Below, in pieces: positions 17,466-26,253 of a DNA stretch of 64,000 nucleotides. The notes under the pieces were generated by a model. That model did no database searches and was not told where the DNA came from. It saw only the letters and a list, made by a program, of their open reading frames with translations. Made by a program: the position numbers and the translations under genes. Source of the DNA: Microcaldota archaeon (GTDB lineage: Archaea; Micrarchaeota; Micrarchaeia; Micrarchaeales; Micrarchaeaceae); NCBI GenBank assembly GCA_021785805.1, contig JAJYEJ010000001.1, forward strand, positions 1 to 64,000. Reading direction: 5' to 3'. Position 1 is the stretch's first letter, and each line of letters opens with the position of its first letter.

Positions 17466-17558
17466 CGCTTTTGATTTGCTCATTACCAGCCCAATAGTCA
17501 GCTTGGCACTACTTATGCGGTTGGATCGGTTGGTTTGTCAGCACCGTTAATTTGAGCT

Positions 17559-18086
17559 CTATCTGGGCATGCGACCCGTCATGCATACTTTGATTATGTG
17601 GTCGTACCTCAGAGAGTCGCGCACCGCCTTTCTTATCGGAATCCGTTTGTTCTCGAACATCGCCAGGACCTGCCTGTTTCCGATACCTGACCTCGTCATG
17701 TGTTCCTTGCGCGTCATATACTCCAACACACGCTTCTTAGGCCGTTGCGAATCACGATTGACATATGCGGCTGCGAACAGGAATGCCGCGCCTTCGAAAA
17801 ATTCCCCGATCCGTTCGGTGGCTTTTTTACCCAATGGTCTCCTGAGCCTTTTCCAGAAAAGCATATCCTGGGTATAATGCAGGAACTCGTGCGCCACCAT
17901 CTCGCCGATTCCGAGATTCTCAGGATTGTAACCCGGGTTTATGAATATCGTGTCGTATGAGTACCATGCCGCGTCATTCTCTCCAGAGGATTTCTTTATA
18001 CCAGGCATGCTCATCTTTATCCCTGTAAGCTTCTGGAAAAAGGCATAGACGCTAGAAAGTTCGTCGTGAAGCTTATTTCGGGCCAT
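17559..18086 (-). CDS. Putative zinc metalloprotease (HExxH)
   Basis: 175 residues. VAHEFLHYTQD at ~66-76 gives a HEFLH zinc motif, and a helical region with GEFFEGAAFLFAAAY follows, which could hold the third ligand. No signal peptide, so probably cytoplasmic. The start overlaps the cysS 3' end by 14 bp; ATG 18086 has AGGTTGA 7 bp upstream. Substrate unknown. Confidence 0.7.
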   Translation of the reverse strand: MARNKLHDELSSVYAFFQKLTGIKMSMPGIKKSSGENDAAWYSYDTIFINPGYNPENLGIGEMVAHEFLHYTQDMLFWKRLRRPLGKKATERIGEFFEGAAFLFAAAYVNRDSQRPKKRVLEYMTRKEHMTRSGIGNRQVLAMFENKRIPIRKAVRDSLRYDHIIKVCMTGRMPR

Positions 18087-19524
18087 AGTTGTCAACCTTG
18101 TACCACACAGGTCCATAACTCGTGTCTTCAAGCACTATCTCGTATTCTTTCTTCAGCTGCGCCCTAAGGGCATCTGCCTGGTCAAAATTCTTTGCCTTTC
18201 TTAGCGCCTCCCTCTTCCTCATCAGAGCCTCAGCTTCGGCAGGCAGCCTCTCTTTGTACGTGTTCTCTTGCAGTATCCCGAATATCCCAGCCATCTGGAG
18301 TGCGGCATCTATCGCATCCTTCTTGGCCTTCTCCCCTATTTGGGTGTGTGCCTCTGCGAAACTGCGGAGTTTGCTTATGAAGTCGACCAGCCCGGTAAGC
18401 GCAAGTGAGGTGTTGAAGTCGTTGTTCATGGCTTCCGTGAATTCCGTTATGGATGTCCTAGAGGACTCTTCTATTGCCTTATCGTCGCTTGTCGGATTCC
18501 TGGTCTCACCCATATTATAGAATATGCTGAACGACGAGTACAGGTACCTTAACTTCTTCAACGCCTCAGACATCGTCGACTCCTTATAGTTGACGTCTTT
18601 CCTGTAGTGCGTTGCCGCATAGAACAGTCGCAACGCTTCTGGCGGGTACTTTTCCAATGCTTCGCGTATCGTGACGAAGTTCTTTAGGCTCTTGCTCATC
18701 TTGGCGTCATTTACGTTGAAAACCCCGCAGTGCAGCCAATACCTGACGAACGGCGCTTTCCCGAATGCCGCTTCAGCCTGGGCGATCTCATTGGTATGAT
18801 GAGGGAATATGAGTTCTGACGCTCCTCCGTGGATGTCGTAGGTTGGGCCGAATATCTTCCAGGTCATGGCTGTATCCTCTATGTGCCAACCTGGCCTTCC
18901 AGAGAGCTTGACTTCCTTACCGTCCACCTTAAGCGTTATCCCCCACTGCGGTTCGCCGGGCTTGGCAGCCTTCCATAGTGCAAAGTCGTAAGCGTTCCTC
19001 TTCCCTTCCTTCGGCTCTATCCTGTGCCTCTCGAGCTCTGATAGCTTCATCCTGGAAAGTTTGGTGTAATCCTCGAACTTAGATACGTCATAGTAGACGT
19101 CGCCGTCAATCGTATAGGCGTAACCCTTGTCCATCAACATCTGGATTTGCTCCTGCATCTCCTTTATGTAGTCCATGGACCTAGGATATTCATCTACATC
19201 CTGTTTGACTCCGAGTTTCGTCATGTCCTCAAGCAGGCGTTTTTCGTATTCCCGGGCAAGCGCGGTAGCGTCCATACCCTGCTCGTTCGCCCTCTTGATT
19301 ATCTTATCATCTATGTCCGTGATGTTCTGTACGTAACGCACCTTGTAACCAATATGGCGCAGCCACCTCACTATAAAATCGAAGTCGATATACGCCTTTG
19401 CGTGCCCTAAATGCGCATCGTCGTATACCGTAGAGCCGCAGACGAACATGTTTACGGTGTTGTCACTCATCGGTTTGAACTCCTCCTTCTTACGGGTAAG
19501 GGTGTTGTATACGATAAGCGCCAT
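18073..19524 (-). CDS. cysS: Cysteinyl-tRNA synthetase
   Basis: Charges tRNA-Cys. Class I enzyme, 483 residues. CGSTVYDDAHLGHAK carries a zinc cysteine and the HIGH-type HLGH; KMSKS is intact (DAKMSKSLKNF); EDTAMTWKIFG and HCGVFNV are typical. Start ATG 19524. It shares its 3' end with the metalloprotease gene. Confidence 0.96.
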   Translation of the reverse strand: MALIVYNTLTRKKEEFKPMSDNTVNMFVCGSTVYDDAHLGHAKAYIDFDFIVRWLRHIGYKVRYVQNITDIDDKIIKRANEQGMDATALAREYEKRLLEDMTKLGVKQDVDEYPRSMDYIKEMQEQIQMLMDKGYAYTIDGDVYYDVSKFEDYTKLSRMKLSELERHRIEPKEGKRNAYDFALWKAAKPGEPQWGITLKVDGKEVKLSGRPGWHIEDTAMTWKIFGPTYDIHGGASELIFPHHTNEIAQAEAAFGKAPFVRYWLHCGVFNVNDAKMSKSLKNFVTIREALEKYPPEALRLFYAATHYRKDVNYKESTMSEALKKLRYLYSSFSIFYNMGETRNPTSDDKAIEESSRTSITEFTEAMNNDFNTSLALTGLVDFISKLRSFAEAHTQIGEKAKKDAIDAALQMAGIFGILQENTYKERLPAEAEALMRKREALRKAKNFDQADALRAQLKKEYEIVLEDTSYGPVWYKVDNYGPK

Positions 19525-19684
19525 TGGACCACAGCTATTGCATTTAGCTAATGCATCTCTCTTTTAAAAGGATTCTGTCTGAAGTAATTGCTAAACCGCT
19601 CATTTCCTATCCCTGTGGTTTCTGTGGCGTATCTTTTATTCCGTCCAACACAGATGGTGCCTCTTTGATATGTTTCACAAGTCC

Positions 19685-19912
19685 CTAATCCGTCGCTATG
19701 TTTTTAACATTGTCGCAGGGAACACCGTACGGTAACTTCTCACCCCAACGTGGCATTATCCCGGATACCATCCTTTTCATGAAGTTGATGATTTCCTCGT
19801 ATTTTAAGAAAGCTACCCATCCCGCAAGCAGGGCGTTTGCACCAAGCGATATCGGTGAACCCTCTTTCGGATTTAGTCTTTGTGAGAACCTTTTGTCACA
19901 TTGCAGTGGCAA
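19685..19912 (-). CDS. Unrecognised 75-residue open frame, possibly a remnant
   Basis: In the gene-poor stretch 19525-19974 one minus-strand frame has protein-like composition (segments SLGANALLAGWVAFLKYEE and PRWGEKLPYGVPCDN). I do not recognise it. There is no evident ribosome site, and it could be a fragment of a larger lost gene. The rest of the stretch shows only A/T-rich promoter-like sequence near 19933. Confidence 0.3.
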   Translation of the reverse strand: MPLQCDKRFSQRLNPKEGSPISLGANALLAGWVAFLKYEEIINFMKRMVSGIMPRWGEKLPYGVPCDNVKNIATD

Positions 19913-19932
19913 ACCTTACCTGCACACTTGCT

Positions 19933-19940
19933 TTTTATAT
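19933..19940 (+). promoter_or_regulatory. TATA box of the ABC exporter operon
   Basis: TTTTATAT, predicted start ~19962, giving a short leader with GAGGGT before ATG 19975. Confidence 0.5.
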
Positions 19941-19974
19941 CTTGGTTTGGTTAGTCATGAATGAGGGTCCTAGC

Positions 19975-20952
19975 ATGGAGACTATAATAGAGGCAAAATG
20001 CCTCACCAAGAAGTTCAGGACAAAGCACAAGGCAGCAGGGCTTCTGGGAAGCATGAAATCGGTAATCAGGCCAGAGATGAAGGAACACATAGCCGTAGAT
20101 AACATATCGTTCAGTGTCCAGAGAGGAGAGGTTGTCGGCTTCCTCGGCCCGAACGGAGCAGGAAAGAGCACCACGATAAAGATGCTTATAGGGATACTGT
20201 TCCCGGATGGAGGCGAGGTCTCGGTACTGGGGATGAAGCCCTGGAAGCGGAGGCAGCAGCTCGCATTCAAGCTTGGTGCGGTCTTCGGCCAGAAGCCGCA
20301 GCTATGGTATCACCTGCCCGCAATCGATACCTTCAATCTTATGTCCAAGATATACGAAATCGAGCCTAGTCGGTATAGGAGGAGGCTGGACTACCTGGTG
20401 GACCTGTTCGACATAGACTATCTTGATGTCCCAGTAAGGAGGCTGTCTCTCGGGCAACGAATGAGGGCGGAGGTAGTGGCATCTCTGCTTCACGAGCCTG
20501 AGATACTGCTGCTTGACGAACCGACCATCGGTCTTGACATAATAGCGAAGCAGAAAATGCGCGACCTAATAAAGAGGCTCAACAAGGATGAGAAGGTCAC
20601 CGTGTTCCTTACATCGCACGACATGGACGATGTTGAAAAACTATGCAAACGCATAATGGTAATAAACGATGGTAAGATAGTGTTCAACGGAACCATAGAC
20701 TCGCTTCGCAATGGCTACTTACTGAGCAAGGAGATTGACGTAAAGTTCAGCAGTGCGCCCAAGAGGTTCTCATTCCCGGGGGCGAAAGTCACAAAGCGAG
20801 GAAGCTATAGCCTTTCCATACAGTTGCAGCAAGGCAAGGGCAAGATAAGCGAACTGATAGACTACCTGACAGATAACTTCGAGGTGCTCGATGTTAACAT
20901 CTCCGACCCTTCGGTAGAGGACATAGTGGCGAAGATATACAGGGGAAGATGA
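19975..20952 (+). CDS. ABC transporter ATP-binding protein
   Basis: 325 residues. Walker A GPNGAGKST, signature LSLGQRMRAE, Walker B ILLLDEPTIGLD and switch His in TSHDMDD are all intact. It resembles the COG4586 ATPases that pair with two DUF990-type permeases, as found next door, so it likely powers an exporter of unknown substrate. ATG 19975 is preferred on the GAGGGT site; ATG 19957 is in frame too. Confidence 0.92.
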   Translation: METIIEAKCLTKKFRTKHKAAGLLGSMKSVIRPEMKEHIAVDNISFSVQRGEVVGFLGPNGAGKSTTIKMLIGILFPDGGEVSVLGMKPWKRRQQLAFKLGAVFGQKPQLWYHLPAIDTFNLMSKIYEIEPSRYRRRLDYLVDLFDIDYLDVPVRRLSLGQRMRAEVVASLLHEPEILLLDEPTIGLDIIAKQKMRDLIKRLNKDEKVTVFLTSHDMDDVEKLCKRIMVINDGKIVFNGTIDSLRNGYLLSKEIDVKFSSAPKRFSFPGAKVTKRGSYSLSIQLQQGKGKISELIDYLTDNFEVLDVNISDPSVEDIVAKIYRGR

Positions 20953-20970
20953 CACTGTTATGGTGATGCG

Positions 20971-21768
20971 ATGTCGCTTGCAAAGTATTATGAGATTACC
21001 AAGGTCGAAGTGCTCAATACGCTTGCGTATCCGTACAACCTCTTCGGCAGGGGGCTCTTCATAGCCCTTATCATTTTCATATTCTTCAACCTATGGAGCG
21101 TCATTTACAGGGAAGGAGGCAGCGGCATACTGGGCTTCTCGCTAGTTACACTGATATGGTATCTGGCCATGTCTGAATCAGCAGCAAACGGAAGCATGAG
21201 CACGGATTTGGTGCGGAAGATATCGGAGGGTATACAGACTGGAGACATAGCTTACACACTCAACAGGCCATACAACTTCATGATATACCAATTCGCCTAC
21301 TCGATGGGGACGAACACACTGGTCACTGTGGTGGTTTTTGCATTCACAGGAATTGCATCGTACCTGCTTGTAGGCCCGTTACAGATAAATATGATTGCGG
21401 TCCCGTTTGTGATTATATCTATAGTTCTCGCTTTAGTGCTCGGATTCCTGATGAACTTCGCAATAGGAATCCTGGCATTCTGGTTCGAGGAGGTGAGGTC
21501 GGTAAGGTGGATAAACGAGAAGTTCATATTTGTGCTCGGGGGCATGCTCGTCCCGATAAACTTATTTCCCGGGGTGCTCAGGCAGATAGCCTTGCTACTG
21601 CCTTTCAGCTACATGTCCTATGCTCCGGCTTATCTCATGGTTAACTTCAGCCTTCCGTTCTTCATACAGAGCGTGCTGATGCAGCTGATGTGGATAGCGG
21701 TATACGCTGTTGTTGCTTATGGGATGTACAGGAAAGGGATCAAGAGGGTGTCTACGAATGGGGGCTAG
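20971..21768 (+). CDS. ABC-2 type permease, first subunit
   Basis: 265 residues with about six membrane helices. The pattern VRKISEGIQTGDIAYTLNRPYNF in the first cytoplasmic loop and the later GGMLVPINLFPGVLRQIALLLPFSY are typical of DUF990/COG4587-like export permeases. It overlaps the second permease by 11 bp. Confidence 0.88.
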   Translation: MSLAKYYEITKVEVLNTLAYPYNLFGRGLFIALIIFIFFNLWSVIYREGGSGILGFSLVTLIWYLAMSESAANGSMSTDLVRKISEGIQTGDIAYTLNRPYNFMIYQFAYSMGTNTLVTVVVFAFTGIASYLLVGPLQINMIAVPFVIISIVLALVLGFLMNFAIGILAFWFEEVRSVRWINEKFIFVLGGMLVPINLFPGVLRQIALLLPFSYMSYAPAYLMVNFSLPFFIQSVLMQLMWIAVYAVVAYGMYRKGIKRVSTNGG

Positions 21769-22552
21769 AGGGCTATTGAACTTTATCATGGCGTACTTCA
21801 AGCTTAACCTGCAGTCTGCGATGGAGTACCGTTTCAACTTCATCATATTGGCGTTTGGCATGTTCATAAATGATGTTGCCTGGATCGTCTTCTGGTGGAT
21901 AATCTTCGCTAAGTTCAACACCATAAACGGATGGAACTTCGGCAACCTGCTCGCCATGTACTCTATCGTAACCATAGGGTTTGGAGCTGCGACATTCTTT
22001 GTAGGCAACTGGCAGCGCATCGCGGAGAACGTGATAAAAGGTAGGCTTGACTACTATATGGTGCTGCCAAAGCCGTTACTCATACATATGTTGATCAGCA
22101 GAAGCGACTTCTCAGGTATGGGAGACCTGCTCTTCGGCATAGTGGTTGGGGCTTTCGCCTTCCTGGCAGGAGCTGTGTCTTCTGTCCCATTCTTCATACT
22201 GCTCACTGCGATGTCTACGCTCATACTGATAAGCTTTGGTATAATCATAGGATCGCTTTCGTTCTACTTCGGCGGCACTGGGGAATTTCAGGAGACAGCG
22301 CTCGGAAGTGTGATAGCGCTCTCTACTTATCCGTTCTCTGTCTTCGGTGGCTTCATTAGAATTATTCTGCTCACAGCAATACCCGTGGGTTTCATTACGG
22401 GAATTCCCGTGTTGCTGCTCCAGCAGTACAACGCTGCTTATATGGGCTATATGATAGTGGCGACTCTGGCATCCGTGACGGTTGCATCACTTATGTTCTA
22501 CGCTGGACTGAAACGCTATGAATCCGGGAACCTGATAAACGCGCAGATATAG
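21758..22552 (+). CDS. ABC-2 type permease, second subunit
   Basis: 264 residues, about six helices, with the paired-permease motifs VIKGRLDYYMVLPKPLLIHM and STYPFSVFGG. ATG 21758 lies in the end of the first permease gene with GAGGGTG 8 bp upstream. With the ATPase it forms a complete three-gene exporter. Confidence 0.88.
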   Translation: MGARGLLNFIMAYFKLNLQSAMEYRFNFIILAFGMFINDVAWIVFWWIIFAKFNTINGWNFGNLLAMYSIVTIGFGAATFFVGNWQRIAENVIKGRLDYYMVLPKPLLIHMLISRSDFSGMGDLLFGIVVGAFAFLAGAVSSVPFFILLTAMSTLILISFGIIIGSLSFYFGGTGEFQETALGSVIALSTYPFSVFGGFIRIILLTAIPVGFITGIPVLLLQQYNAAYMGYMIVATLASVTVASLMFYAGLKRYESGNLINAQI

Positions 22553-22622
22553 CGGGTAGTGGAACTTCTGTCGACATGGCAAACCTTTTTAACCTTGAAA
22601 GCGAATATCTAGCGTGATGATA

Positions 22623-22688
22623 ATGCACTACGCCGAGCTTAACGCTGTGACGAAGATCTTGAGTGCTGATATACCAATGGAAAGGTAA
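22623..22688 (+). CDS. Possible 21-residue upstream ORF before the histone
   Basis: ATG 22623 to TAA 22688 encodes MHYAELNAVTKILSADIPMER. It starts near the transcription start expected from a T-rich TATA-like element at ~22585, and its stop overlaps the histone's AAAGGTAA ribosome site. It may be a coupled leader peptide, or chance. Confidence 0.35.
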   Translation: MHYAELNAVTKILSADIPMER

Positions 22689-22692
22689 TCCG

Positions 22693-22902
22693 ATGAGGAT
22701 TTCTTCGAAAATAGTAAAGAAAGCGATGCGTAGGCGCTCGGATGTAGCGATAAGCGAGAAGGCCGCCGCAGCGATAGCCAAGATCCTTGAGGAGAAGGCG
22801 AACTCCATAGCGATTTATGCTGTGAAACGCGCCAAGAAGAACGGCAGGAACACGGTCACCAAGGAGGATGTGGATAACTATAGATTGAAATTCGGCGGTT
22901 AG
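22693..22902 (+). CDS. Archaeal histone
   Basis: Single histone fold of 69 residues: helix 1 ISSKIVKKAMRR, then the long central helix AISEKAAAAIAKILEEKANSI, then AVKRAKKNGRNTVTKEDVDNY. It packs DNA as dimers or longer polymers. The chosen ATG 22693 has AAAGGTAA 5-6 bp upstream. It is followed without a gap by a zinc-ribbon protein. Confidence 0.93.
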   Translation: MRISSKIVKKAMRRRSDVAISEKAAAAIAKILEEKANSIAIYAVKRAKKNGRNTVTKEDVDNYRLKFGG

Positions 22903-23475
22903 ATGTCGACAGGCAACCAAGTAAGCGCCACAGCCACATGCACGATAGCGAAGGGACCAGGAGGCAGGATGAAACTGCACCATTATGATGACAAGGGTGG
23001 CAGGACAGTGCTATGGGAACCGATAAATGGAGCCGTAATCGAGACGATATTCGATCTTGAGGGTGGTATATTGGTGCAGTCGCTCCTTAAGATAGAGGGC
23101 ACTGGGATAGTGGAGAGGATTGGCTCTTACATGGAGAACGCAGGTCTGAAGGAGCCCAAGGAGGCTGATTTCTCCGATGTGAAGCTCGACAAGAAGTGCC
23201 CGAAGTGTGGCAGCGCCGCGCTTGAAAGGAAGGCAGGCAAAGTCACTGACTACAATGAGGTGCCGGTCATGCCGATATATGACTGTGCGTCGTGCCAGTG
23301 GAGAAGTTACTACCTGACGGACACCTATCTGACATACCTTGTGCACAACCATAAGGAGCTTTTTGACAATGAGGAATCGACAATGCTGGCTGTAAACGAG
23401 GCGCAGTTCGTTAAAGACCTGAAAGAGTACATAATAAGAATATTTGCATCCAAACGGATATTGTGTGTAAAGTGA
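22903..23475 (+). CDS. Zinc-ribbon protein in the histone operon
   Basis: 190 residues. A beta-rich N-terminal half (~1-85) precedes a ribbon with KKCPKCGSAAL (~99) and DCASCQWRSYY (~125), four cysteines for one metal. The C-terminal ~50 residues are helical. The ATG abuts the histone TAG, so the two are translated together, which hints at a nucleic-acid-linked role. Family not recognised. Confidence 0.75.
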   Translation: MSTGNQVSATATCTIAKGPGGRMKLHHYDDKGGRTVLWEPINGAVIETIFDLEGGILVQSLLKIEGTGIVERIGSYMENAGLKEPKEADFSDVKLDKKCPKCGSAALERKAGKVTDYNEVPVMPIYDCASCQWRSYYLTDTYLTYLVHNHKELFDNEESTMLAVNEAQFVKDLKEYIIRIFASKRILCVK

Positions 23476-23501
23476 TTTATACATAGGCGAAAGGTGTTTT
23501 C

Positions 23502-23744
23502 ATGGCAATATTGGTATCAGAGCTGTATGGGAAGCAGATAATAACGAATACTGGACAGAGGATTGGGATGGTAGAGGACGTCATACTTGATTTCGAAGGC
23601 GGGACTGTGGCGAACCTTTTGCTCAAGAAGATTGAGGAGCTCACCCGCGCACAGAATACAGGAGCGCTGCTCAGCAAGAACAGCGTGAAGTACGATAGGG
23701 TAAAGAGCGTATCCGAGACTATAATCGTAGGATCCGGAAAATAA
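23502..23744 (+). CDS. PRC-barrel domain protein
   Basis: 80 residues covering one PRC barrel: VSELYGKQIITNTGQRIGMVEDVILDFE is the standard first half, with VKYDRVKSVSETIIVG closing the barrel. Small archaeal members bind other proteins or RNA; the exact role is unknown. Confidence 0.85.
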   Translation: MAILVSELYGKQIITNTGQRIGMVEDVILDFEGGTVANLLLKKIEELTRAQNTGALLSKNSVKYDRVKSVSETIIVGSGK

Positions 23745-23747
23745 GCG

Positions 23748-23762
23748 CTTCCCTCTTTTTTT
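23748..23762 (+). terminator. Seven-T terminator after the PRC-barrel gene
   Basis: CCCTC followed by seven Ts, directly after the stop at 23744. It overlaps the end of the small minus-strand ORF at 23761. Confidence 0.5.
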
Positions 23763-23856
23763 ACTCGAATAGGCACTCTGGAGCATAGGTGTACTTGTAT
23801 TTCCCAGGTGTAAGGAGCACTCCGTATACCGAGCGGGGCTCGGATGCCAAGGTCAC
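23761..23856 (-). CDS. Small ORF downstream of rpoP, start unclear
   Basis: The minus-strand frame is open from 23910 to a TAA at 23761 and reads like protein, with beta-strand-like RLVTLASEP and VYGVLLTPGKYKYTYAPECLFE. No ATG exists; GTG 23856 gives 31 residues, and the open part upstream would give up to 49. It directly follows rpoP in another frame. It could be a tiny gene or the remains of one. Unrecognised. Confidence 0.35.
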   Translation of the reverse strand: MTLASEPRSVYGVLLTPGKYKYTYAPECLFE

Positions 23857-23891
23857 CAGTCTGCCAATTAAGTCTAAGCGCTGACAGTCAG

Positions 23892-24023
23892 TCAGCCAGT
23901 AGGCACTTCCTTAGACAGGTTCGGCCTTTGCTTTGTCAGCACCCTACTGCCGCAGTAGTTGCACCTGACGAAACCCTCTAACATCTTGAGCCTTTTTCCG
24001 CATTTCATGCATATGTACGCCAT
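23892..24023 (-). CDS. rpoP: RNA polymerase subunit P (Rpb12-like)
   Basis: 43-residue zinc-ribbon subunit of archaeal RNA polymerase. MAYICMKCGK, then RCNYCGSRVL (C-x2-C ... C-x2-C) and KQRPN match the family closely. ATG 24023 has AAGGTGC 6 bp upstream. Its position after L37Ae in the exosome superoperon is the usual archaeal arrangement, here with one unknown gene between. Confidence 0.9.
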   Translation of the reverse strand: MAYICMKCGKRLKMLEGFVRCNYCGSRVLTKQRPNLSKEVPTG

Positions 24024-24040
24024 GATAGCACCTTTTCCTT

Positions 24041-24406
24041 CTACTTGCCCATCCTCGTCTCCTTCAGCCACTTCACGAAGTCCGTGTGCAACGAGGACCT
24101 GCTCGTGTTTATCACACGAATCTTCGCCTTGCCATTCAGATGTTCATCGTTCAGTTCAAGCACAGGCTCGTAAGTGTCCAATTTCACATAGTGCACCTCA
24201 GCCCAGTGGATTATGCCGTTGAGATAGTCTTTCGTTATGTCCTTCGTCATCGGCATCGATGAGAAGCTGAACAGTATGCCATTACACCAGTACAGCGGTA
24301 TGGTACCGGCTGGCATCACCCGTTCCCTGAGAAGGTCATCCATATTCACATCCAGGCATTCGTGCACTATGAGTTCTCTTGTCGGGGAGAATATTACATC
24401 GGTCAT
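24041..24406 (-). CDS. Hypothetical protein between rpoP and L37Ae
   Basis: 121 residues, likely alpha/beta (strands DVIFSPTREL, IPLYWCNGILFSFSS, VHYVKLDTYEPVLEL). I do not recognise it. Archaeal gene order would allow a Brix or KEOPS protein near here, but the sequence matches neither. Tight spacing on both sides argues for a ribosome- or RNA-related role. Confidence 0.7.
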   Translation of the reverse strand: MTDVIFSPTRELIVHECLDVNMDDLLRERVMPAGTIPLYWCNGILFSFSSMPMTKDITKDYLNGIIHWAEVHYVKLDTYEPVLELNDEHLNGKAKIRVINTSRSSLHTDFVKWLKETRMGK

Positions 24407-24426
24407 TCTTTCACCATTACCTTGAC

Positions 24427-24678
24427 TTATTGACGCTTTGGCTTCCTTGTCATGTCTTCTATGAGCCTCTTCGCTACCTCACCTTCAGGTGTGCTCAACG
24501 TGAAGGCGCCTCCCGCATACGTGGCGTTGCAGTGCCTGCATTGCCAGATACTGGTGCTTATTCTTTTCACGGCCATCTTGCCGCATGCTTCGCATCGGTA
24601 TCTAGACTGCTTCTTCTTTTTGACCGCGTTGTATCTCTTCCTTATGCTTGCGCCGTATCTTATGCTAGCGTTAACCAT
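24427..24678 (-). CDS. rpl37ae: Ribosomal protein L37Ae
   Basis: 83-residue large-subunit protein with zinc ribbon RYRCEACGKM ... IWQCRHCNATYAGGAF, typical of L37Ae/L43e. ATG 24678 has AAGGTG 6 bp upstream; the GTG at 24687 is less likely. Confidence 0.95.
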   Translation of the reverse strand: MVNASIRYGASIRKRYNAVKKKKQSRYRCEACGKMAVKRISTSIWQCRHCNATYAGGAFTLSTPEGEVAKRLIEDMTRKPKRQ

Positions 24679-24688
24679 ACATAGCACC

Positions 24689-25477
24689 TTATTGCTCGCT
24701 TACCTGACTCACATATTTGTTTAGTTCGTTGAACTTCTCGGTAGATATACCGACAAGCTCGTCGATCTCATGCATGGACAGGTTGCCTCCGATGCCTTTC
24801 TGCATCGCCCTCACCAGCTTCCCGTCATTTGTGATGGTGAGTCTCGTGTCTGCGGTGTTCTCCTCATGGATGTCCATGTCGAGTACCAAGGCATTGCCTA
24901 TCTTTCCGAATGTGGTTGACAGTGCCACATTGTCTATCTTTAACTTATCTTTCCTCTCACTATATATTGCTTTGCCATTCTCCTCCTTAGGCACCTTCGT
25001 GGTCTTTAGCGCACACATAGCAGCCAATGCGCTAGCATCGAATAGGTTCCCATCGTAGTTCAGCACATATAGATCGATGAACACTGTCCATGCCTTCTCT
25101 GCGTCTATCGAAAGGCTGCTCAGGTCTATGGCTTTTGCAGCCCTTATTCCCCTGTCGACCACCCTTGCGAGCTCTATAGACTCCGGGCTTGGAGGCCCGG
25201 TCTCGAACTCGGCGTGTGCCAATGGGAGAAGCTCTGCAGAGACCATCAGGTTACCTTGGTCAGGGGTATCCTCCATGGGCTCTTCGACCTGCATCTTGAT
25301 TCCGACAAGCACACGTGTGGATCCGAGATCGACCTGCGCCGAACCTTCCGCATTCTCCACAAATCCCGCCTTTACGCTTACAGGTCTGAAATCAAACATT
25401 CCTCTTGAGTCTTCCCTGGAGCCTTTTGCAAGAAGCTCCCTGATGTATGCGCTCTTCAATGAATCTATTGCGTCCAT
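24689..25477 (-). CDS. rrp42: Exosome subunit Rrp42
   Basis: Non-catalytic RNase PH-like subunit of the hexameric exosome ring; it helps bind RNA. 262 residues: RPVSVKAGFVENAEGSAQVDLGSTRVLVGIK and ELARVVDRGIRAA are family hallmarks. ATG 25477 (MDAIDSLKSAYI) starts just after the rrp41 stop with GGTG 7 bp upstream; open sequence upstream is rrp41 read in another frame. Confidence 0.95.
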   Translation of the reverse strand: MDAIDSLKSAYIRELLAKGSREDSRGMFDFRPVSVKAGFVENAEGSAQVDLGSTRVLVGIKMQVEEPMEDTPDQGNLMVSAELLPLAHAEFETGPPSPESIELARVVDRGIRAAKAIDLSSLSIDAEKAWTVFIDLYVLNYDGNLFDASALAAMCALKTTKVPKEENGKAIYSERKDKLKIDNVALSTTFGKIGNALVLDMDIHEENTADTRLTITNDGKLVRAMQKGIGGNLSMHEIDELVGISTEKFNELNKYVSQVSEQ

Positions 25478-25478
25478 A

Positions 25479-26225
25479 TTAAACACCGTTGTATTTCTCC
25501 TCTGCATTTTTGTAGGTCTCCTTAAGTGCAGCCTTCTGTATCTCGGATATTGCCTTGCCTGATTCTTTCGCCATCTCCATGGCACGCTTGACCTCCTCTC
25601 TCGTCATCTCGCCATCCATTTGCAGCAAGAGTACGTTGTTGTTCCTTGGGGATATTGCCATTGGCATATCGCTGTCGGAGTAGTTGTCCTCTATCATGTT
25701 CATGTCCAATACGAGTTCCGTGCCTATCTTTCCGACCGATACGGCATATATTATGTCCTTCATGTGTATCCCCGCGTTAGCCAGAGCCACTGCAGCTGCA
25801 GTTATGCCGGCAGCCCTCGTGCCACCGTCGCCCTGCAAGACCTCTATAAATACGTCTATCTCGCTGCCGGGGTATTCTGTTAGCAGCACCGTGTCCTCGA
25901 ATGCTTCCCTTGTGACCTTGGATATCTCCGTGGCCCTTCTGTTCGGACCTGACCTGCCATGTCCCTCCAGTGAGGAGAATGGCGCCATTGCGTACCTGCA
26001 CTTTATTATCGCCCTTGATGCCTCCGTCATGTGCTTTGGAAGCACCTCCTTAGGTCCGTATACTGCGGCGAGTATCTTGTTGTTGCCCCACTCCAGGTAG
26101 GCTGAGCCGTCTGCGTTCTTCAGAACCGCCGACTCTATCTTGAGCGGTCTTAGTTCGTTGAAACCTCTTCCGTCAAGCCTCTTGCCTTTTACTATGAGCT
26201 CGGGTTTATTGGCTTTTGATCCCAT
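25479..26225 (-). CDS. rrp41: Exosome catalytic subunit Rrp41
   Basis: Phosphorolytic 3'-5' exoribonuclease subunit that degrades and can tail RNA. 248 residues with RLDGRGFNELRPLKIE, GPKEVLPKHM, RSGPNRRATEIS and GGTRAAGITAAAVAL. The acidic catalytic stretch is DNYSDSDMPMAI, a variant of the usual E-D-x-D region. Confidence 0.95.
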   Translation of the reverse strand: MGSKANKPELIVKGKRLDGRGFNELRPLKIESAVLKNADGSAYLEWGNNKILAAVYGPKEVLPKHMTEASRAIIKCRYAMAPFSSLEGHGRSGPNRRATEISKVTREAFEDTVLLTEYPGSEIDVFIEVLQGDGGTRAAGITAAAVALANAGIHMKDIIYAVSVGKIGTELVLDMNMIEDNYSDSDMPMAISPRNNNVLLLQMDGEMTREEVKRAMEMAKESGKAISEIQKAALKETYKNAEEKYNGV

Positions 26226-26253
26226 TGCATCACTTTTTCTACATTATTCTACA

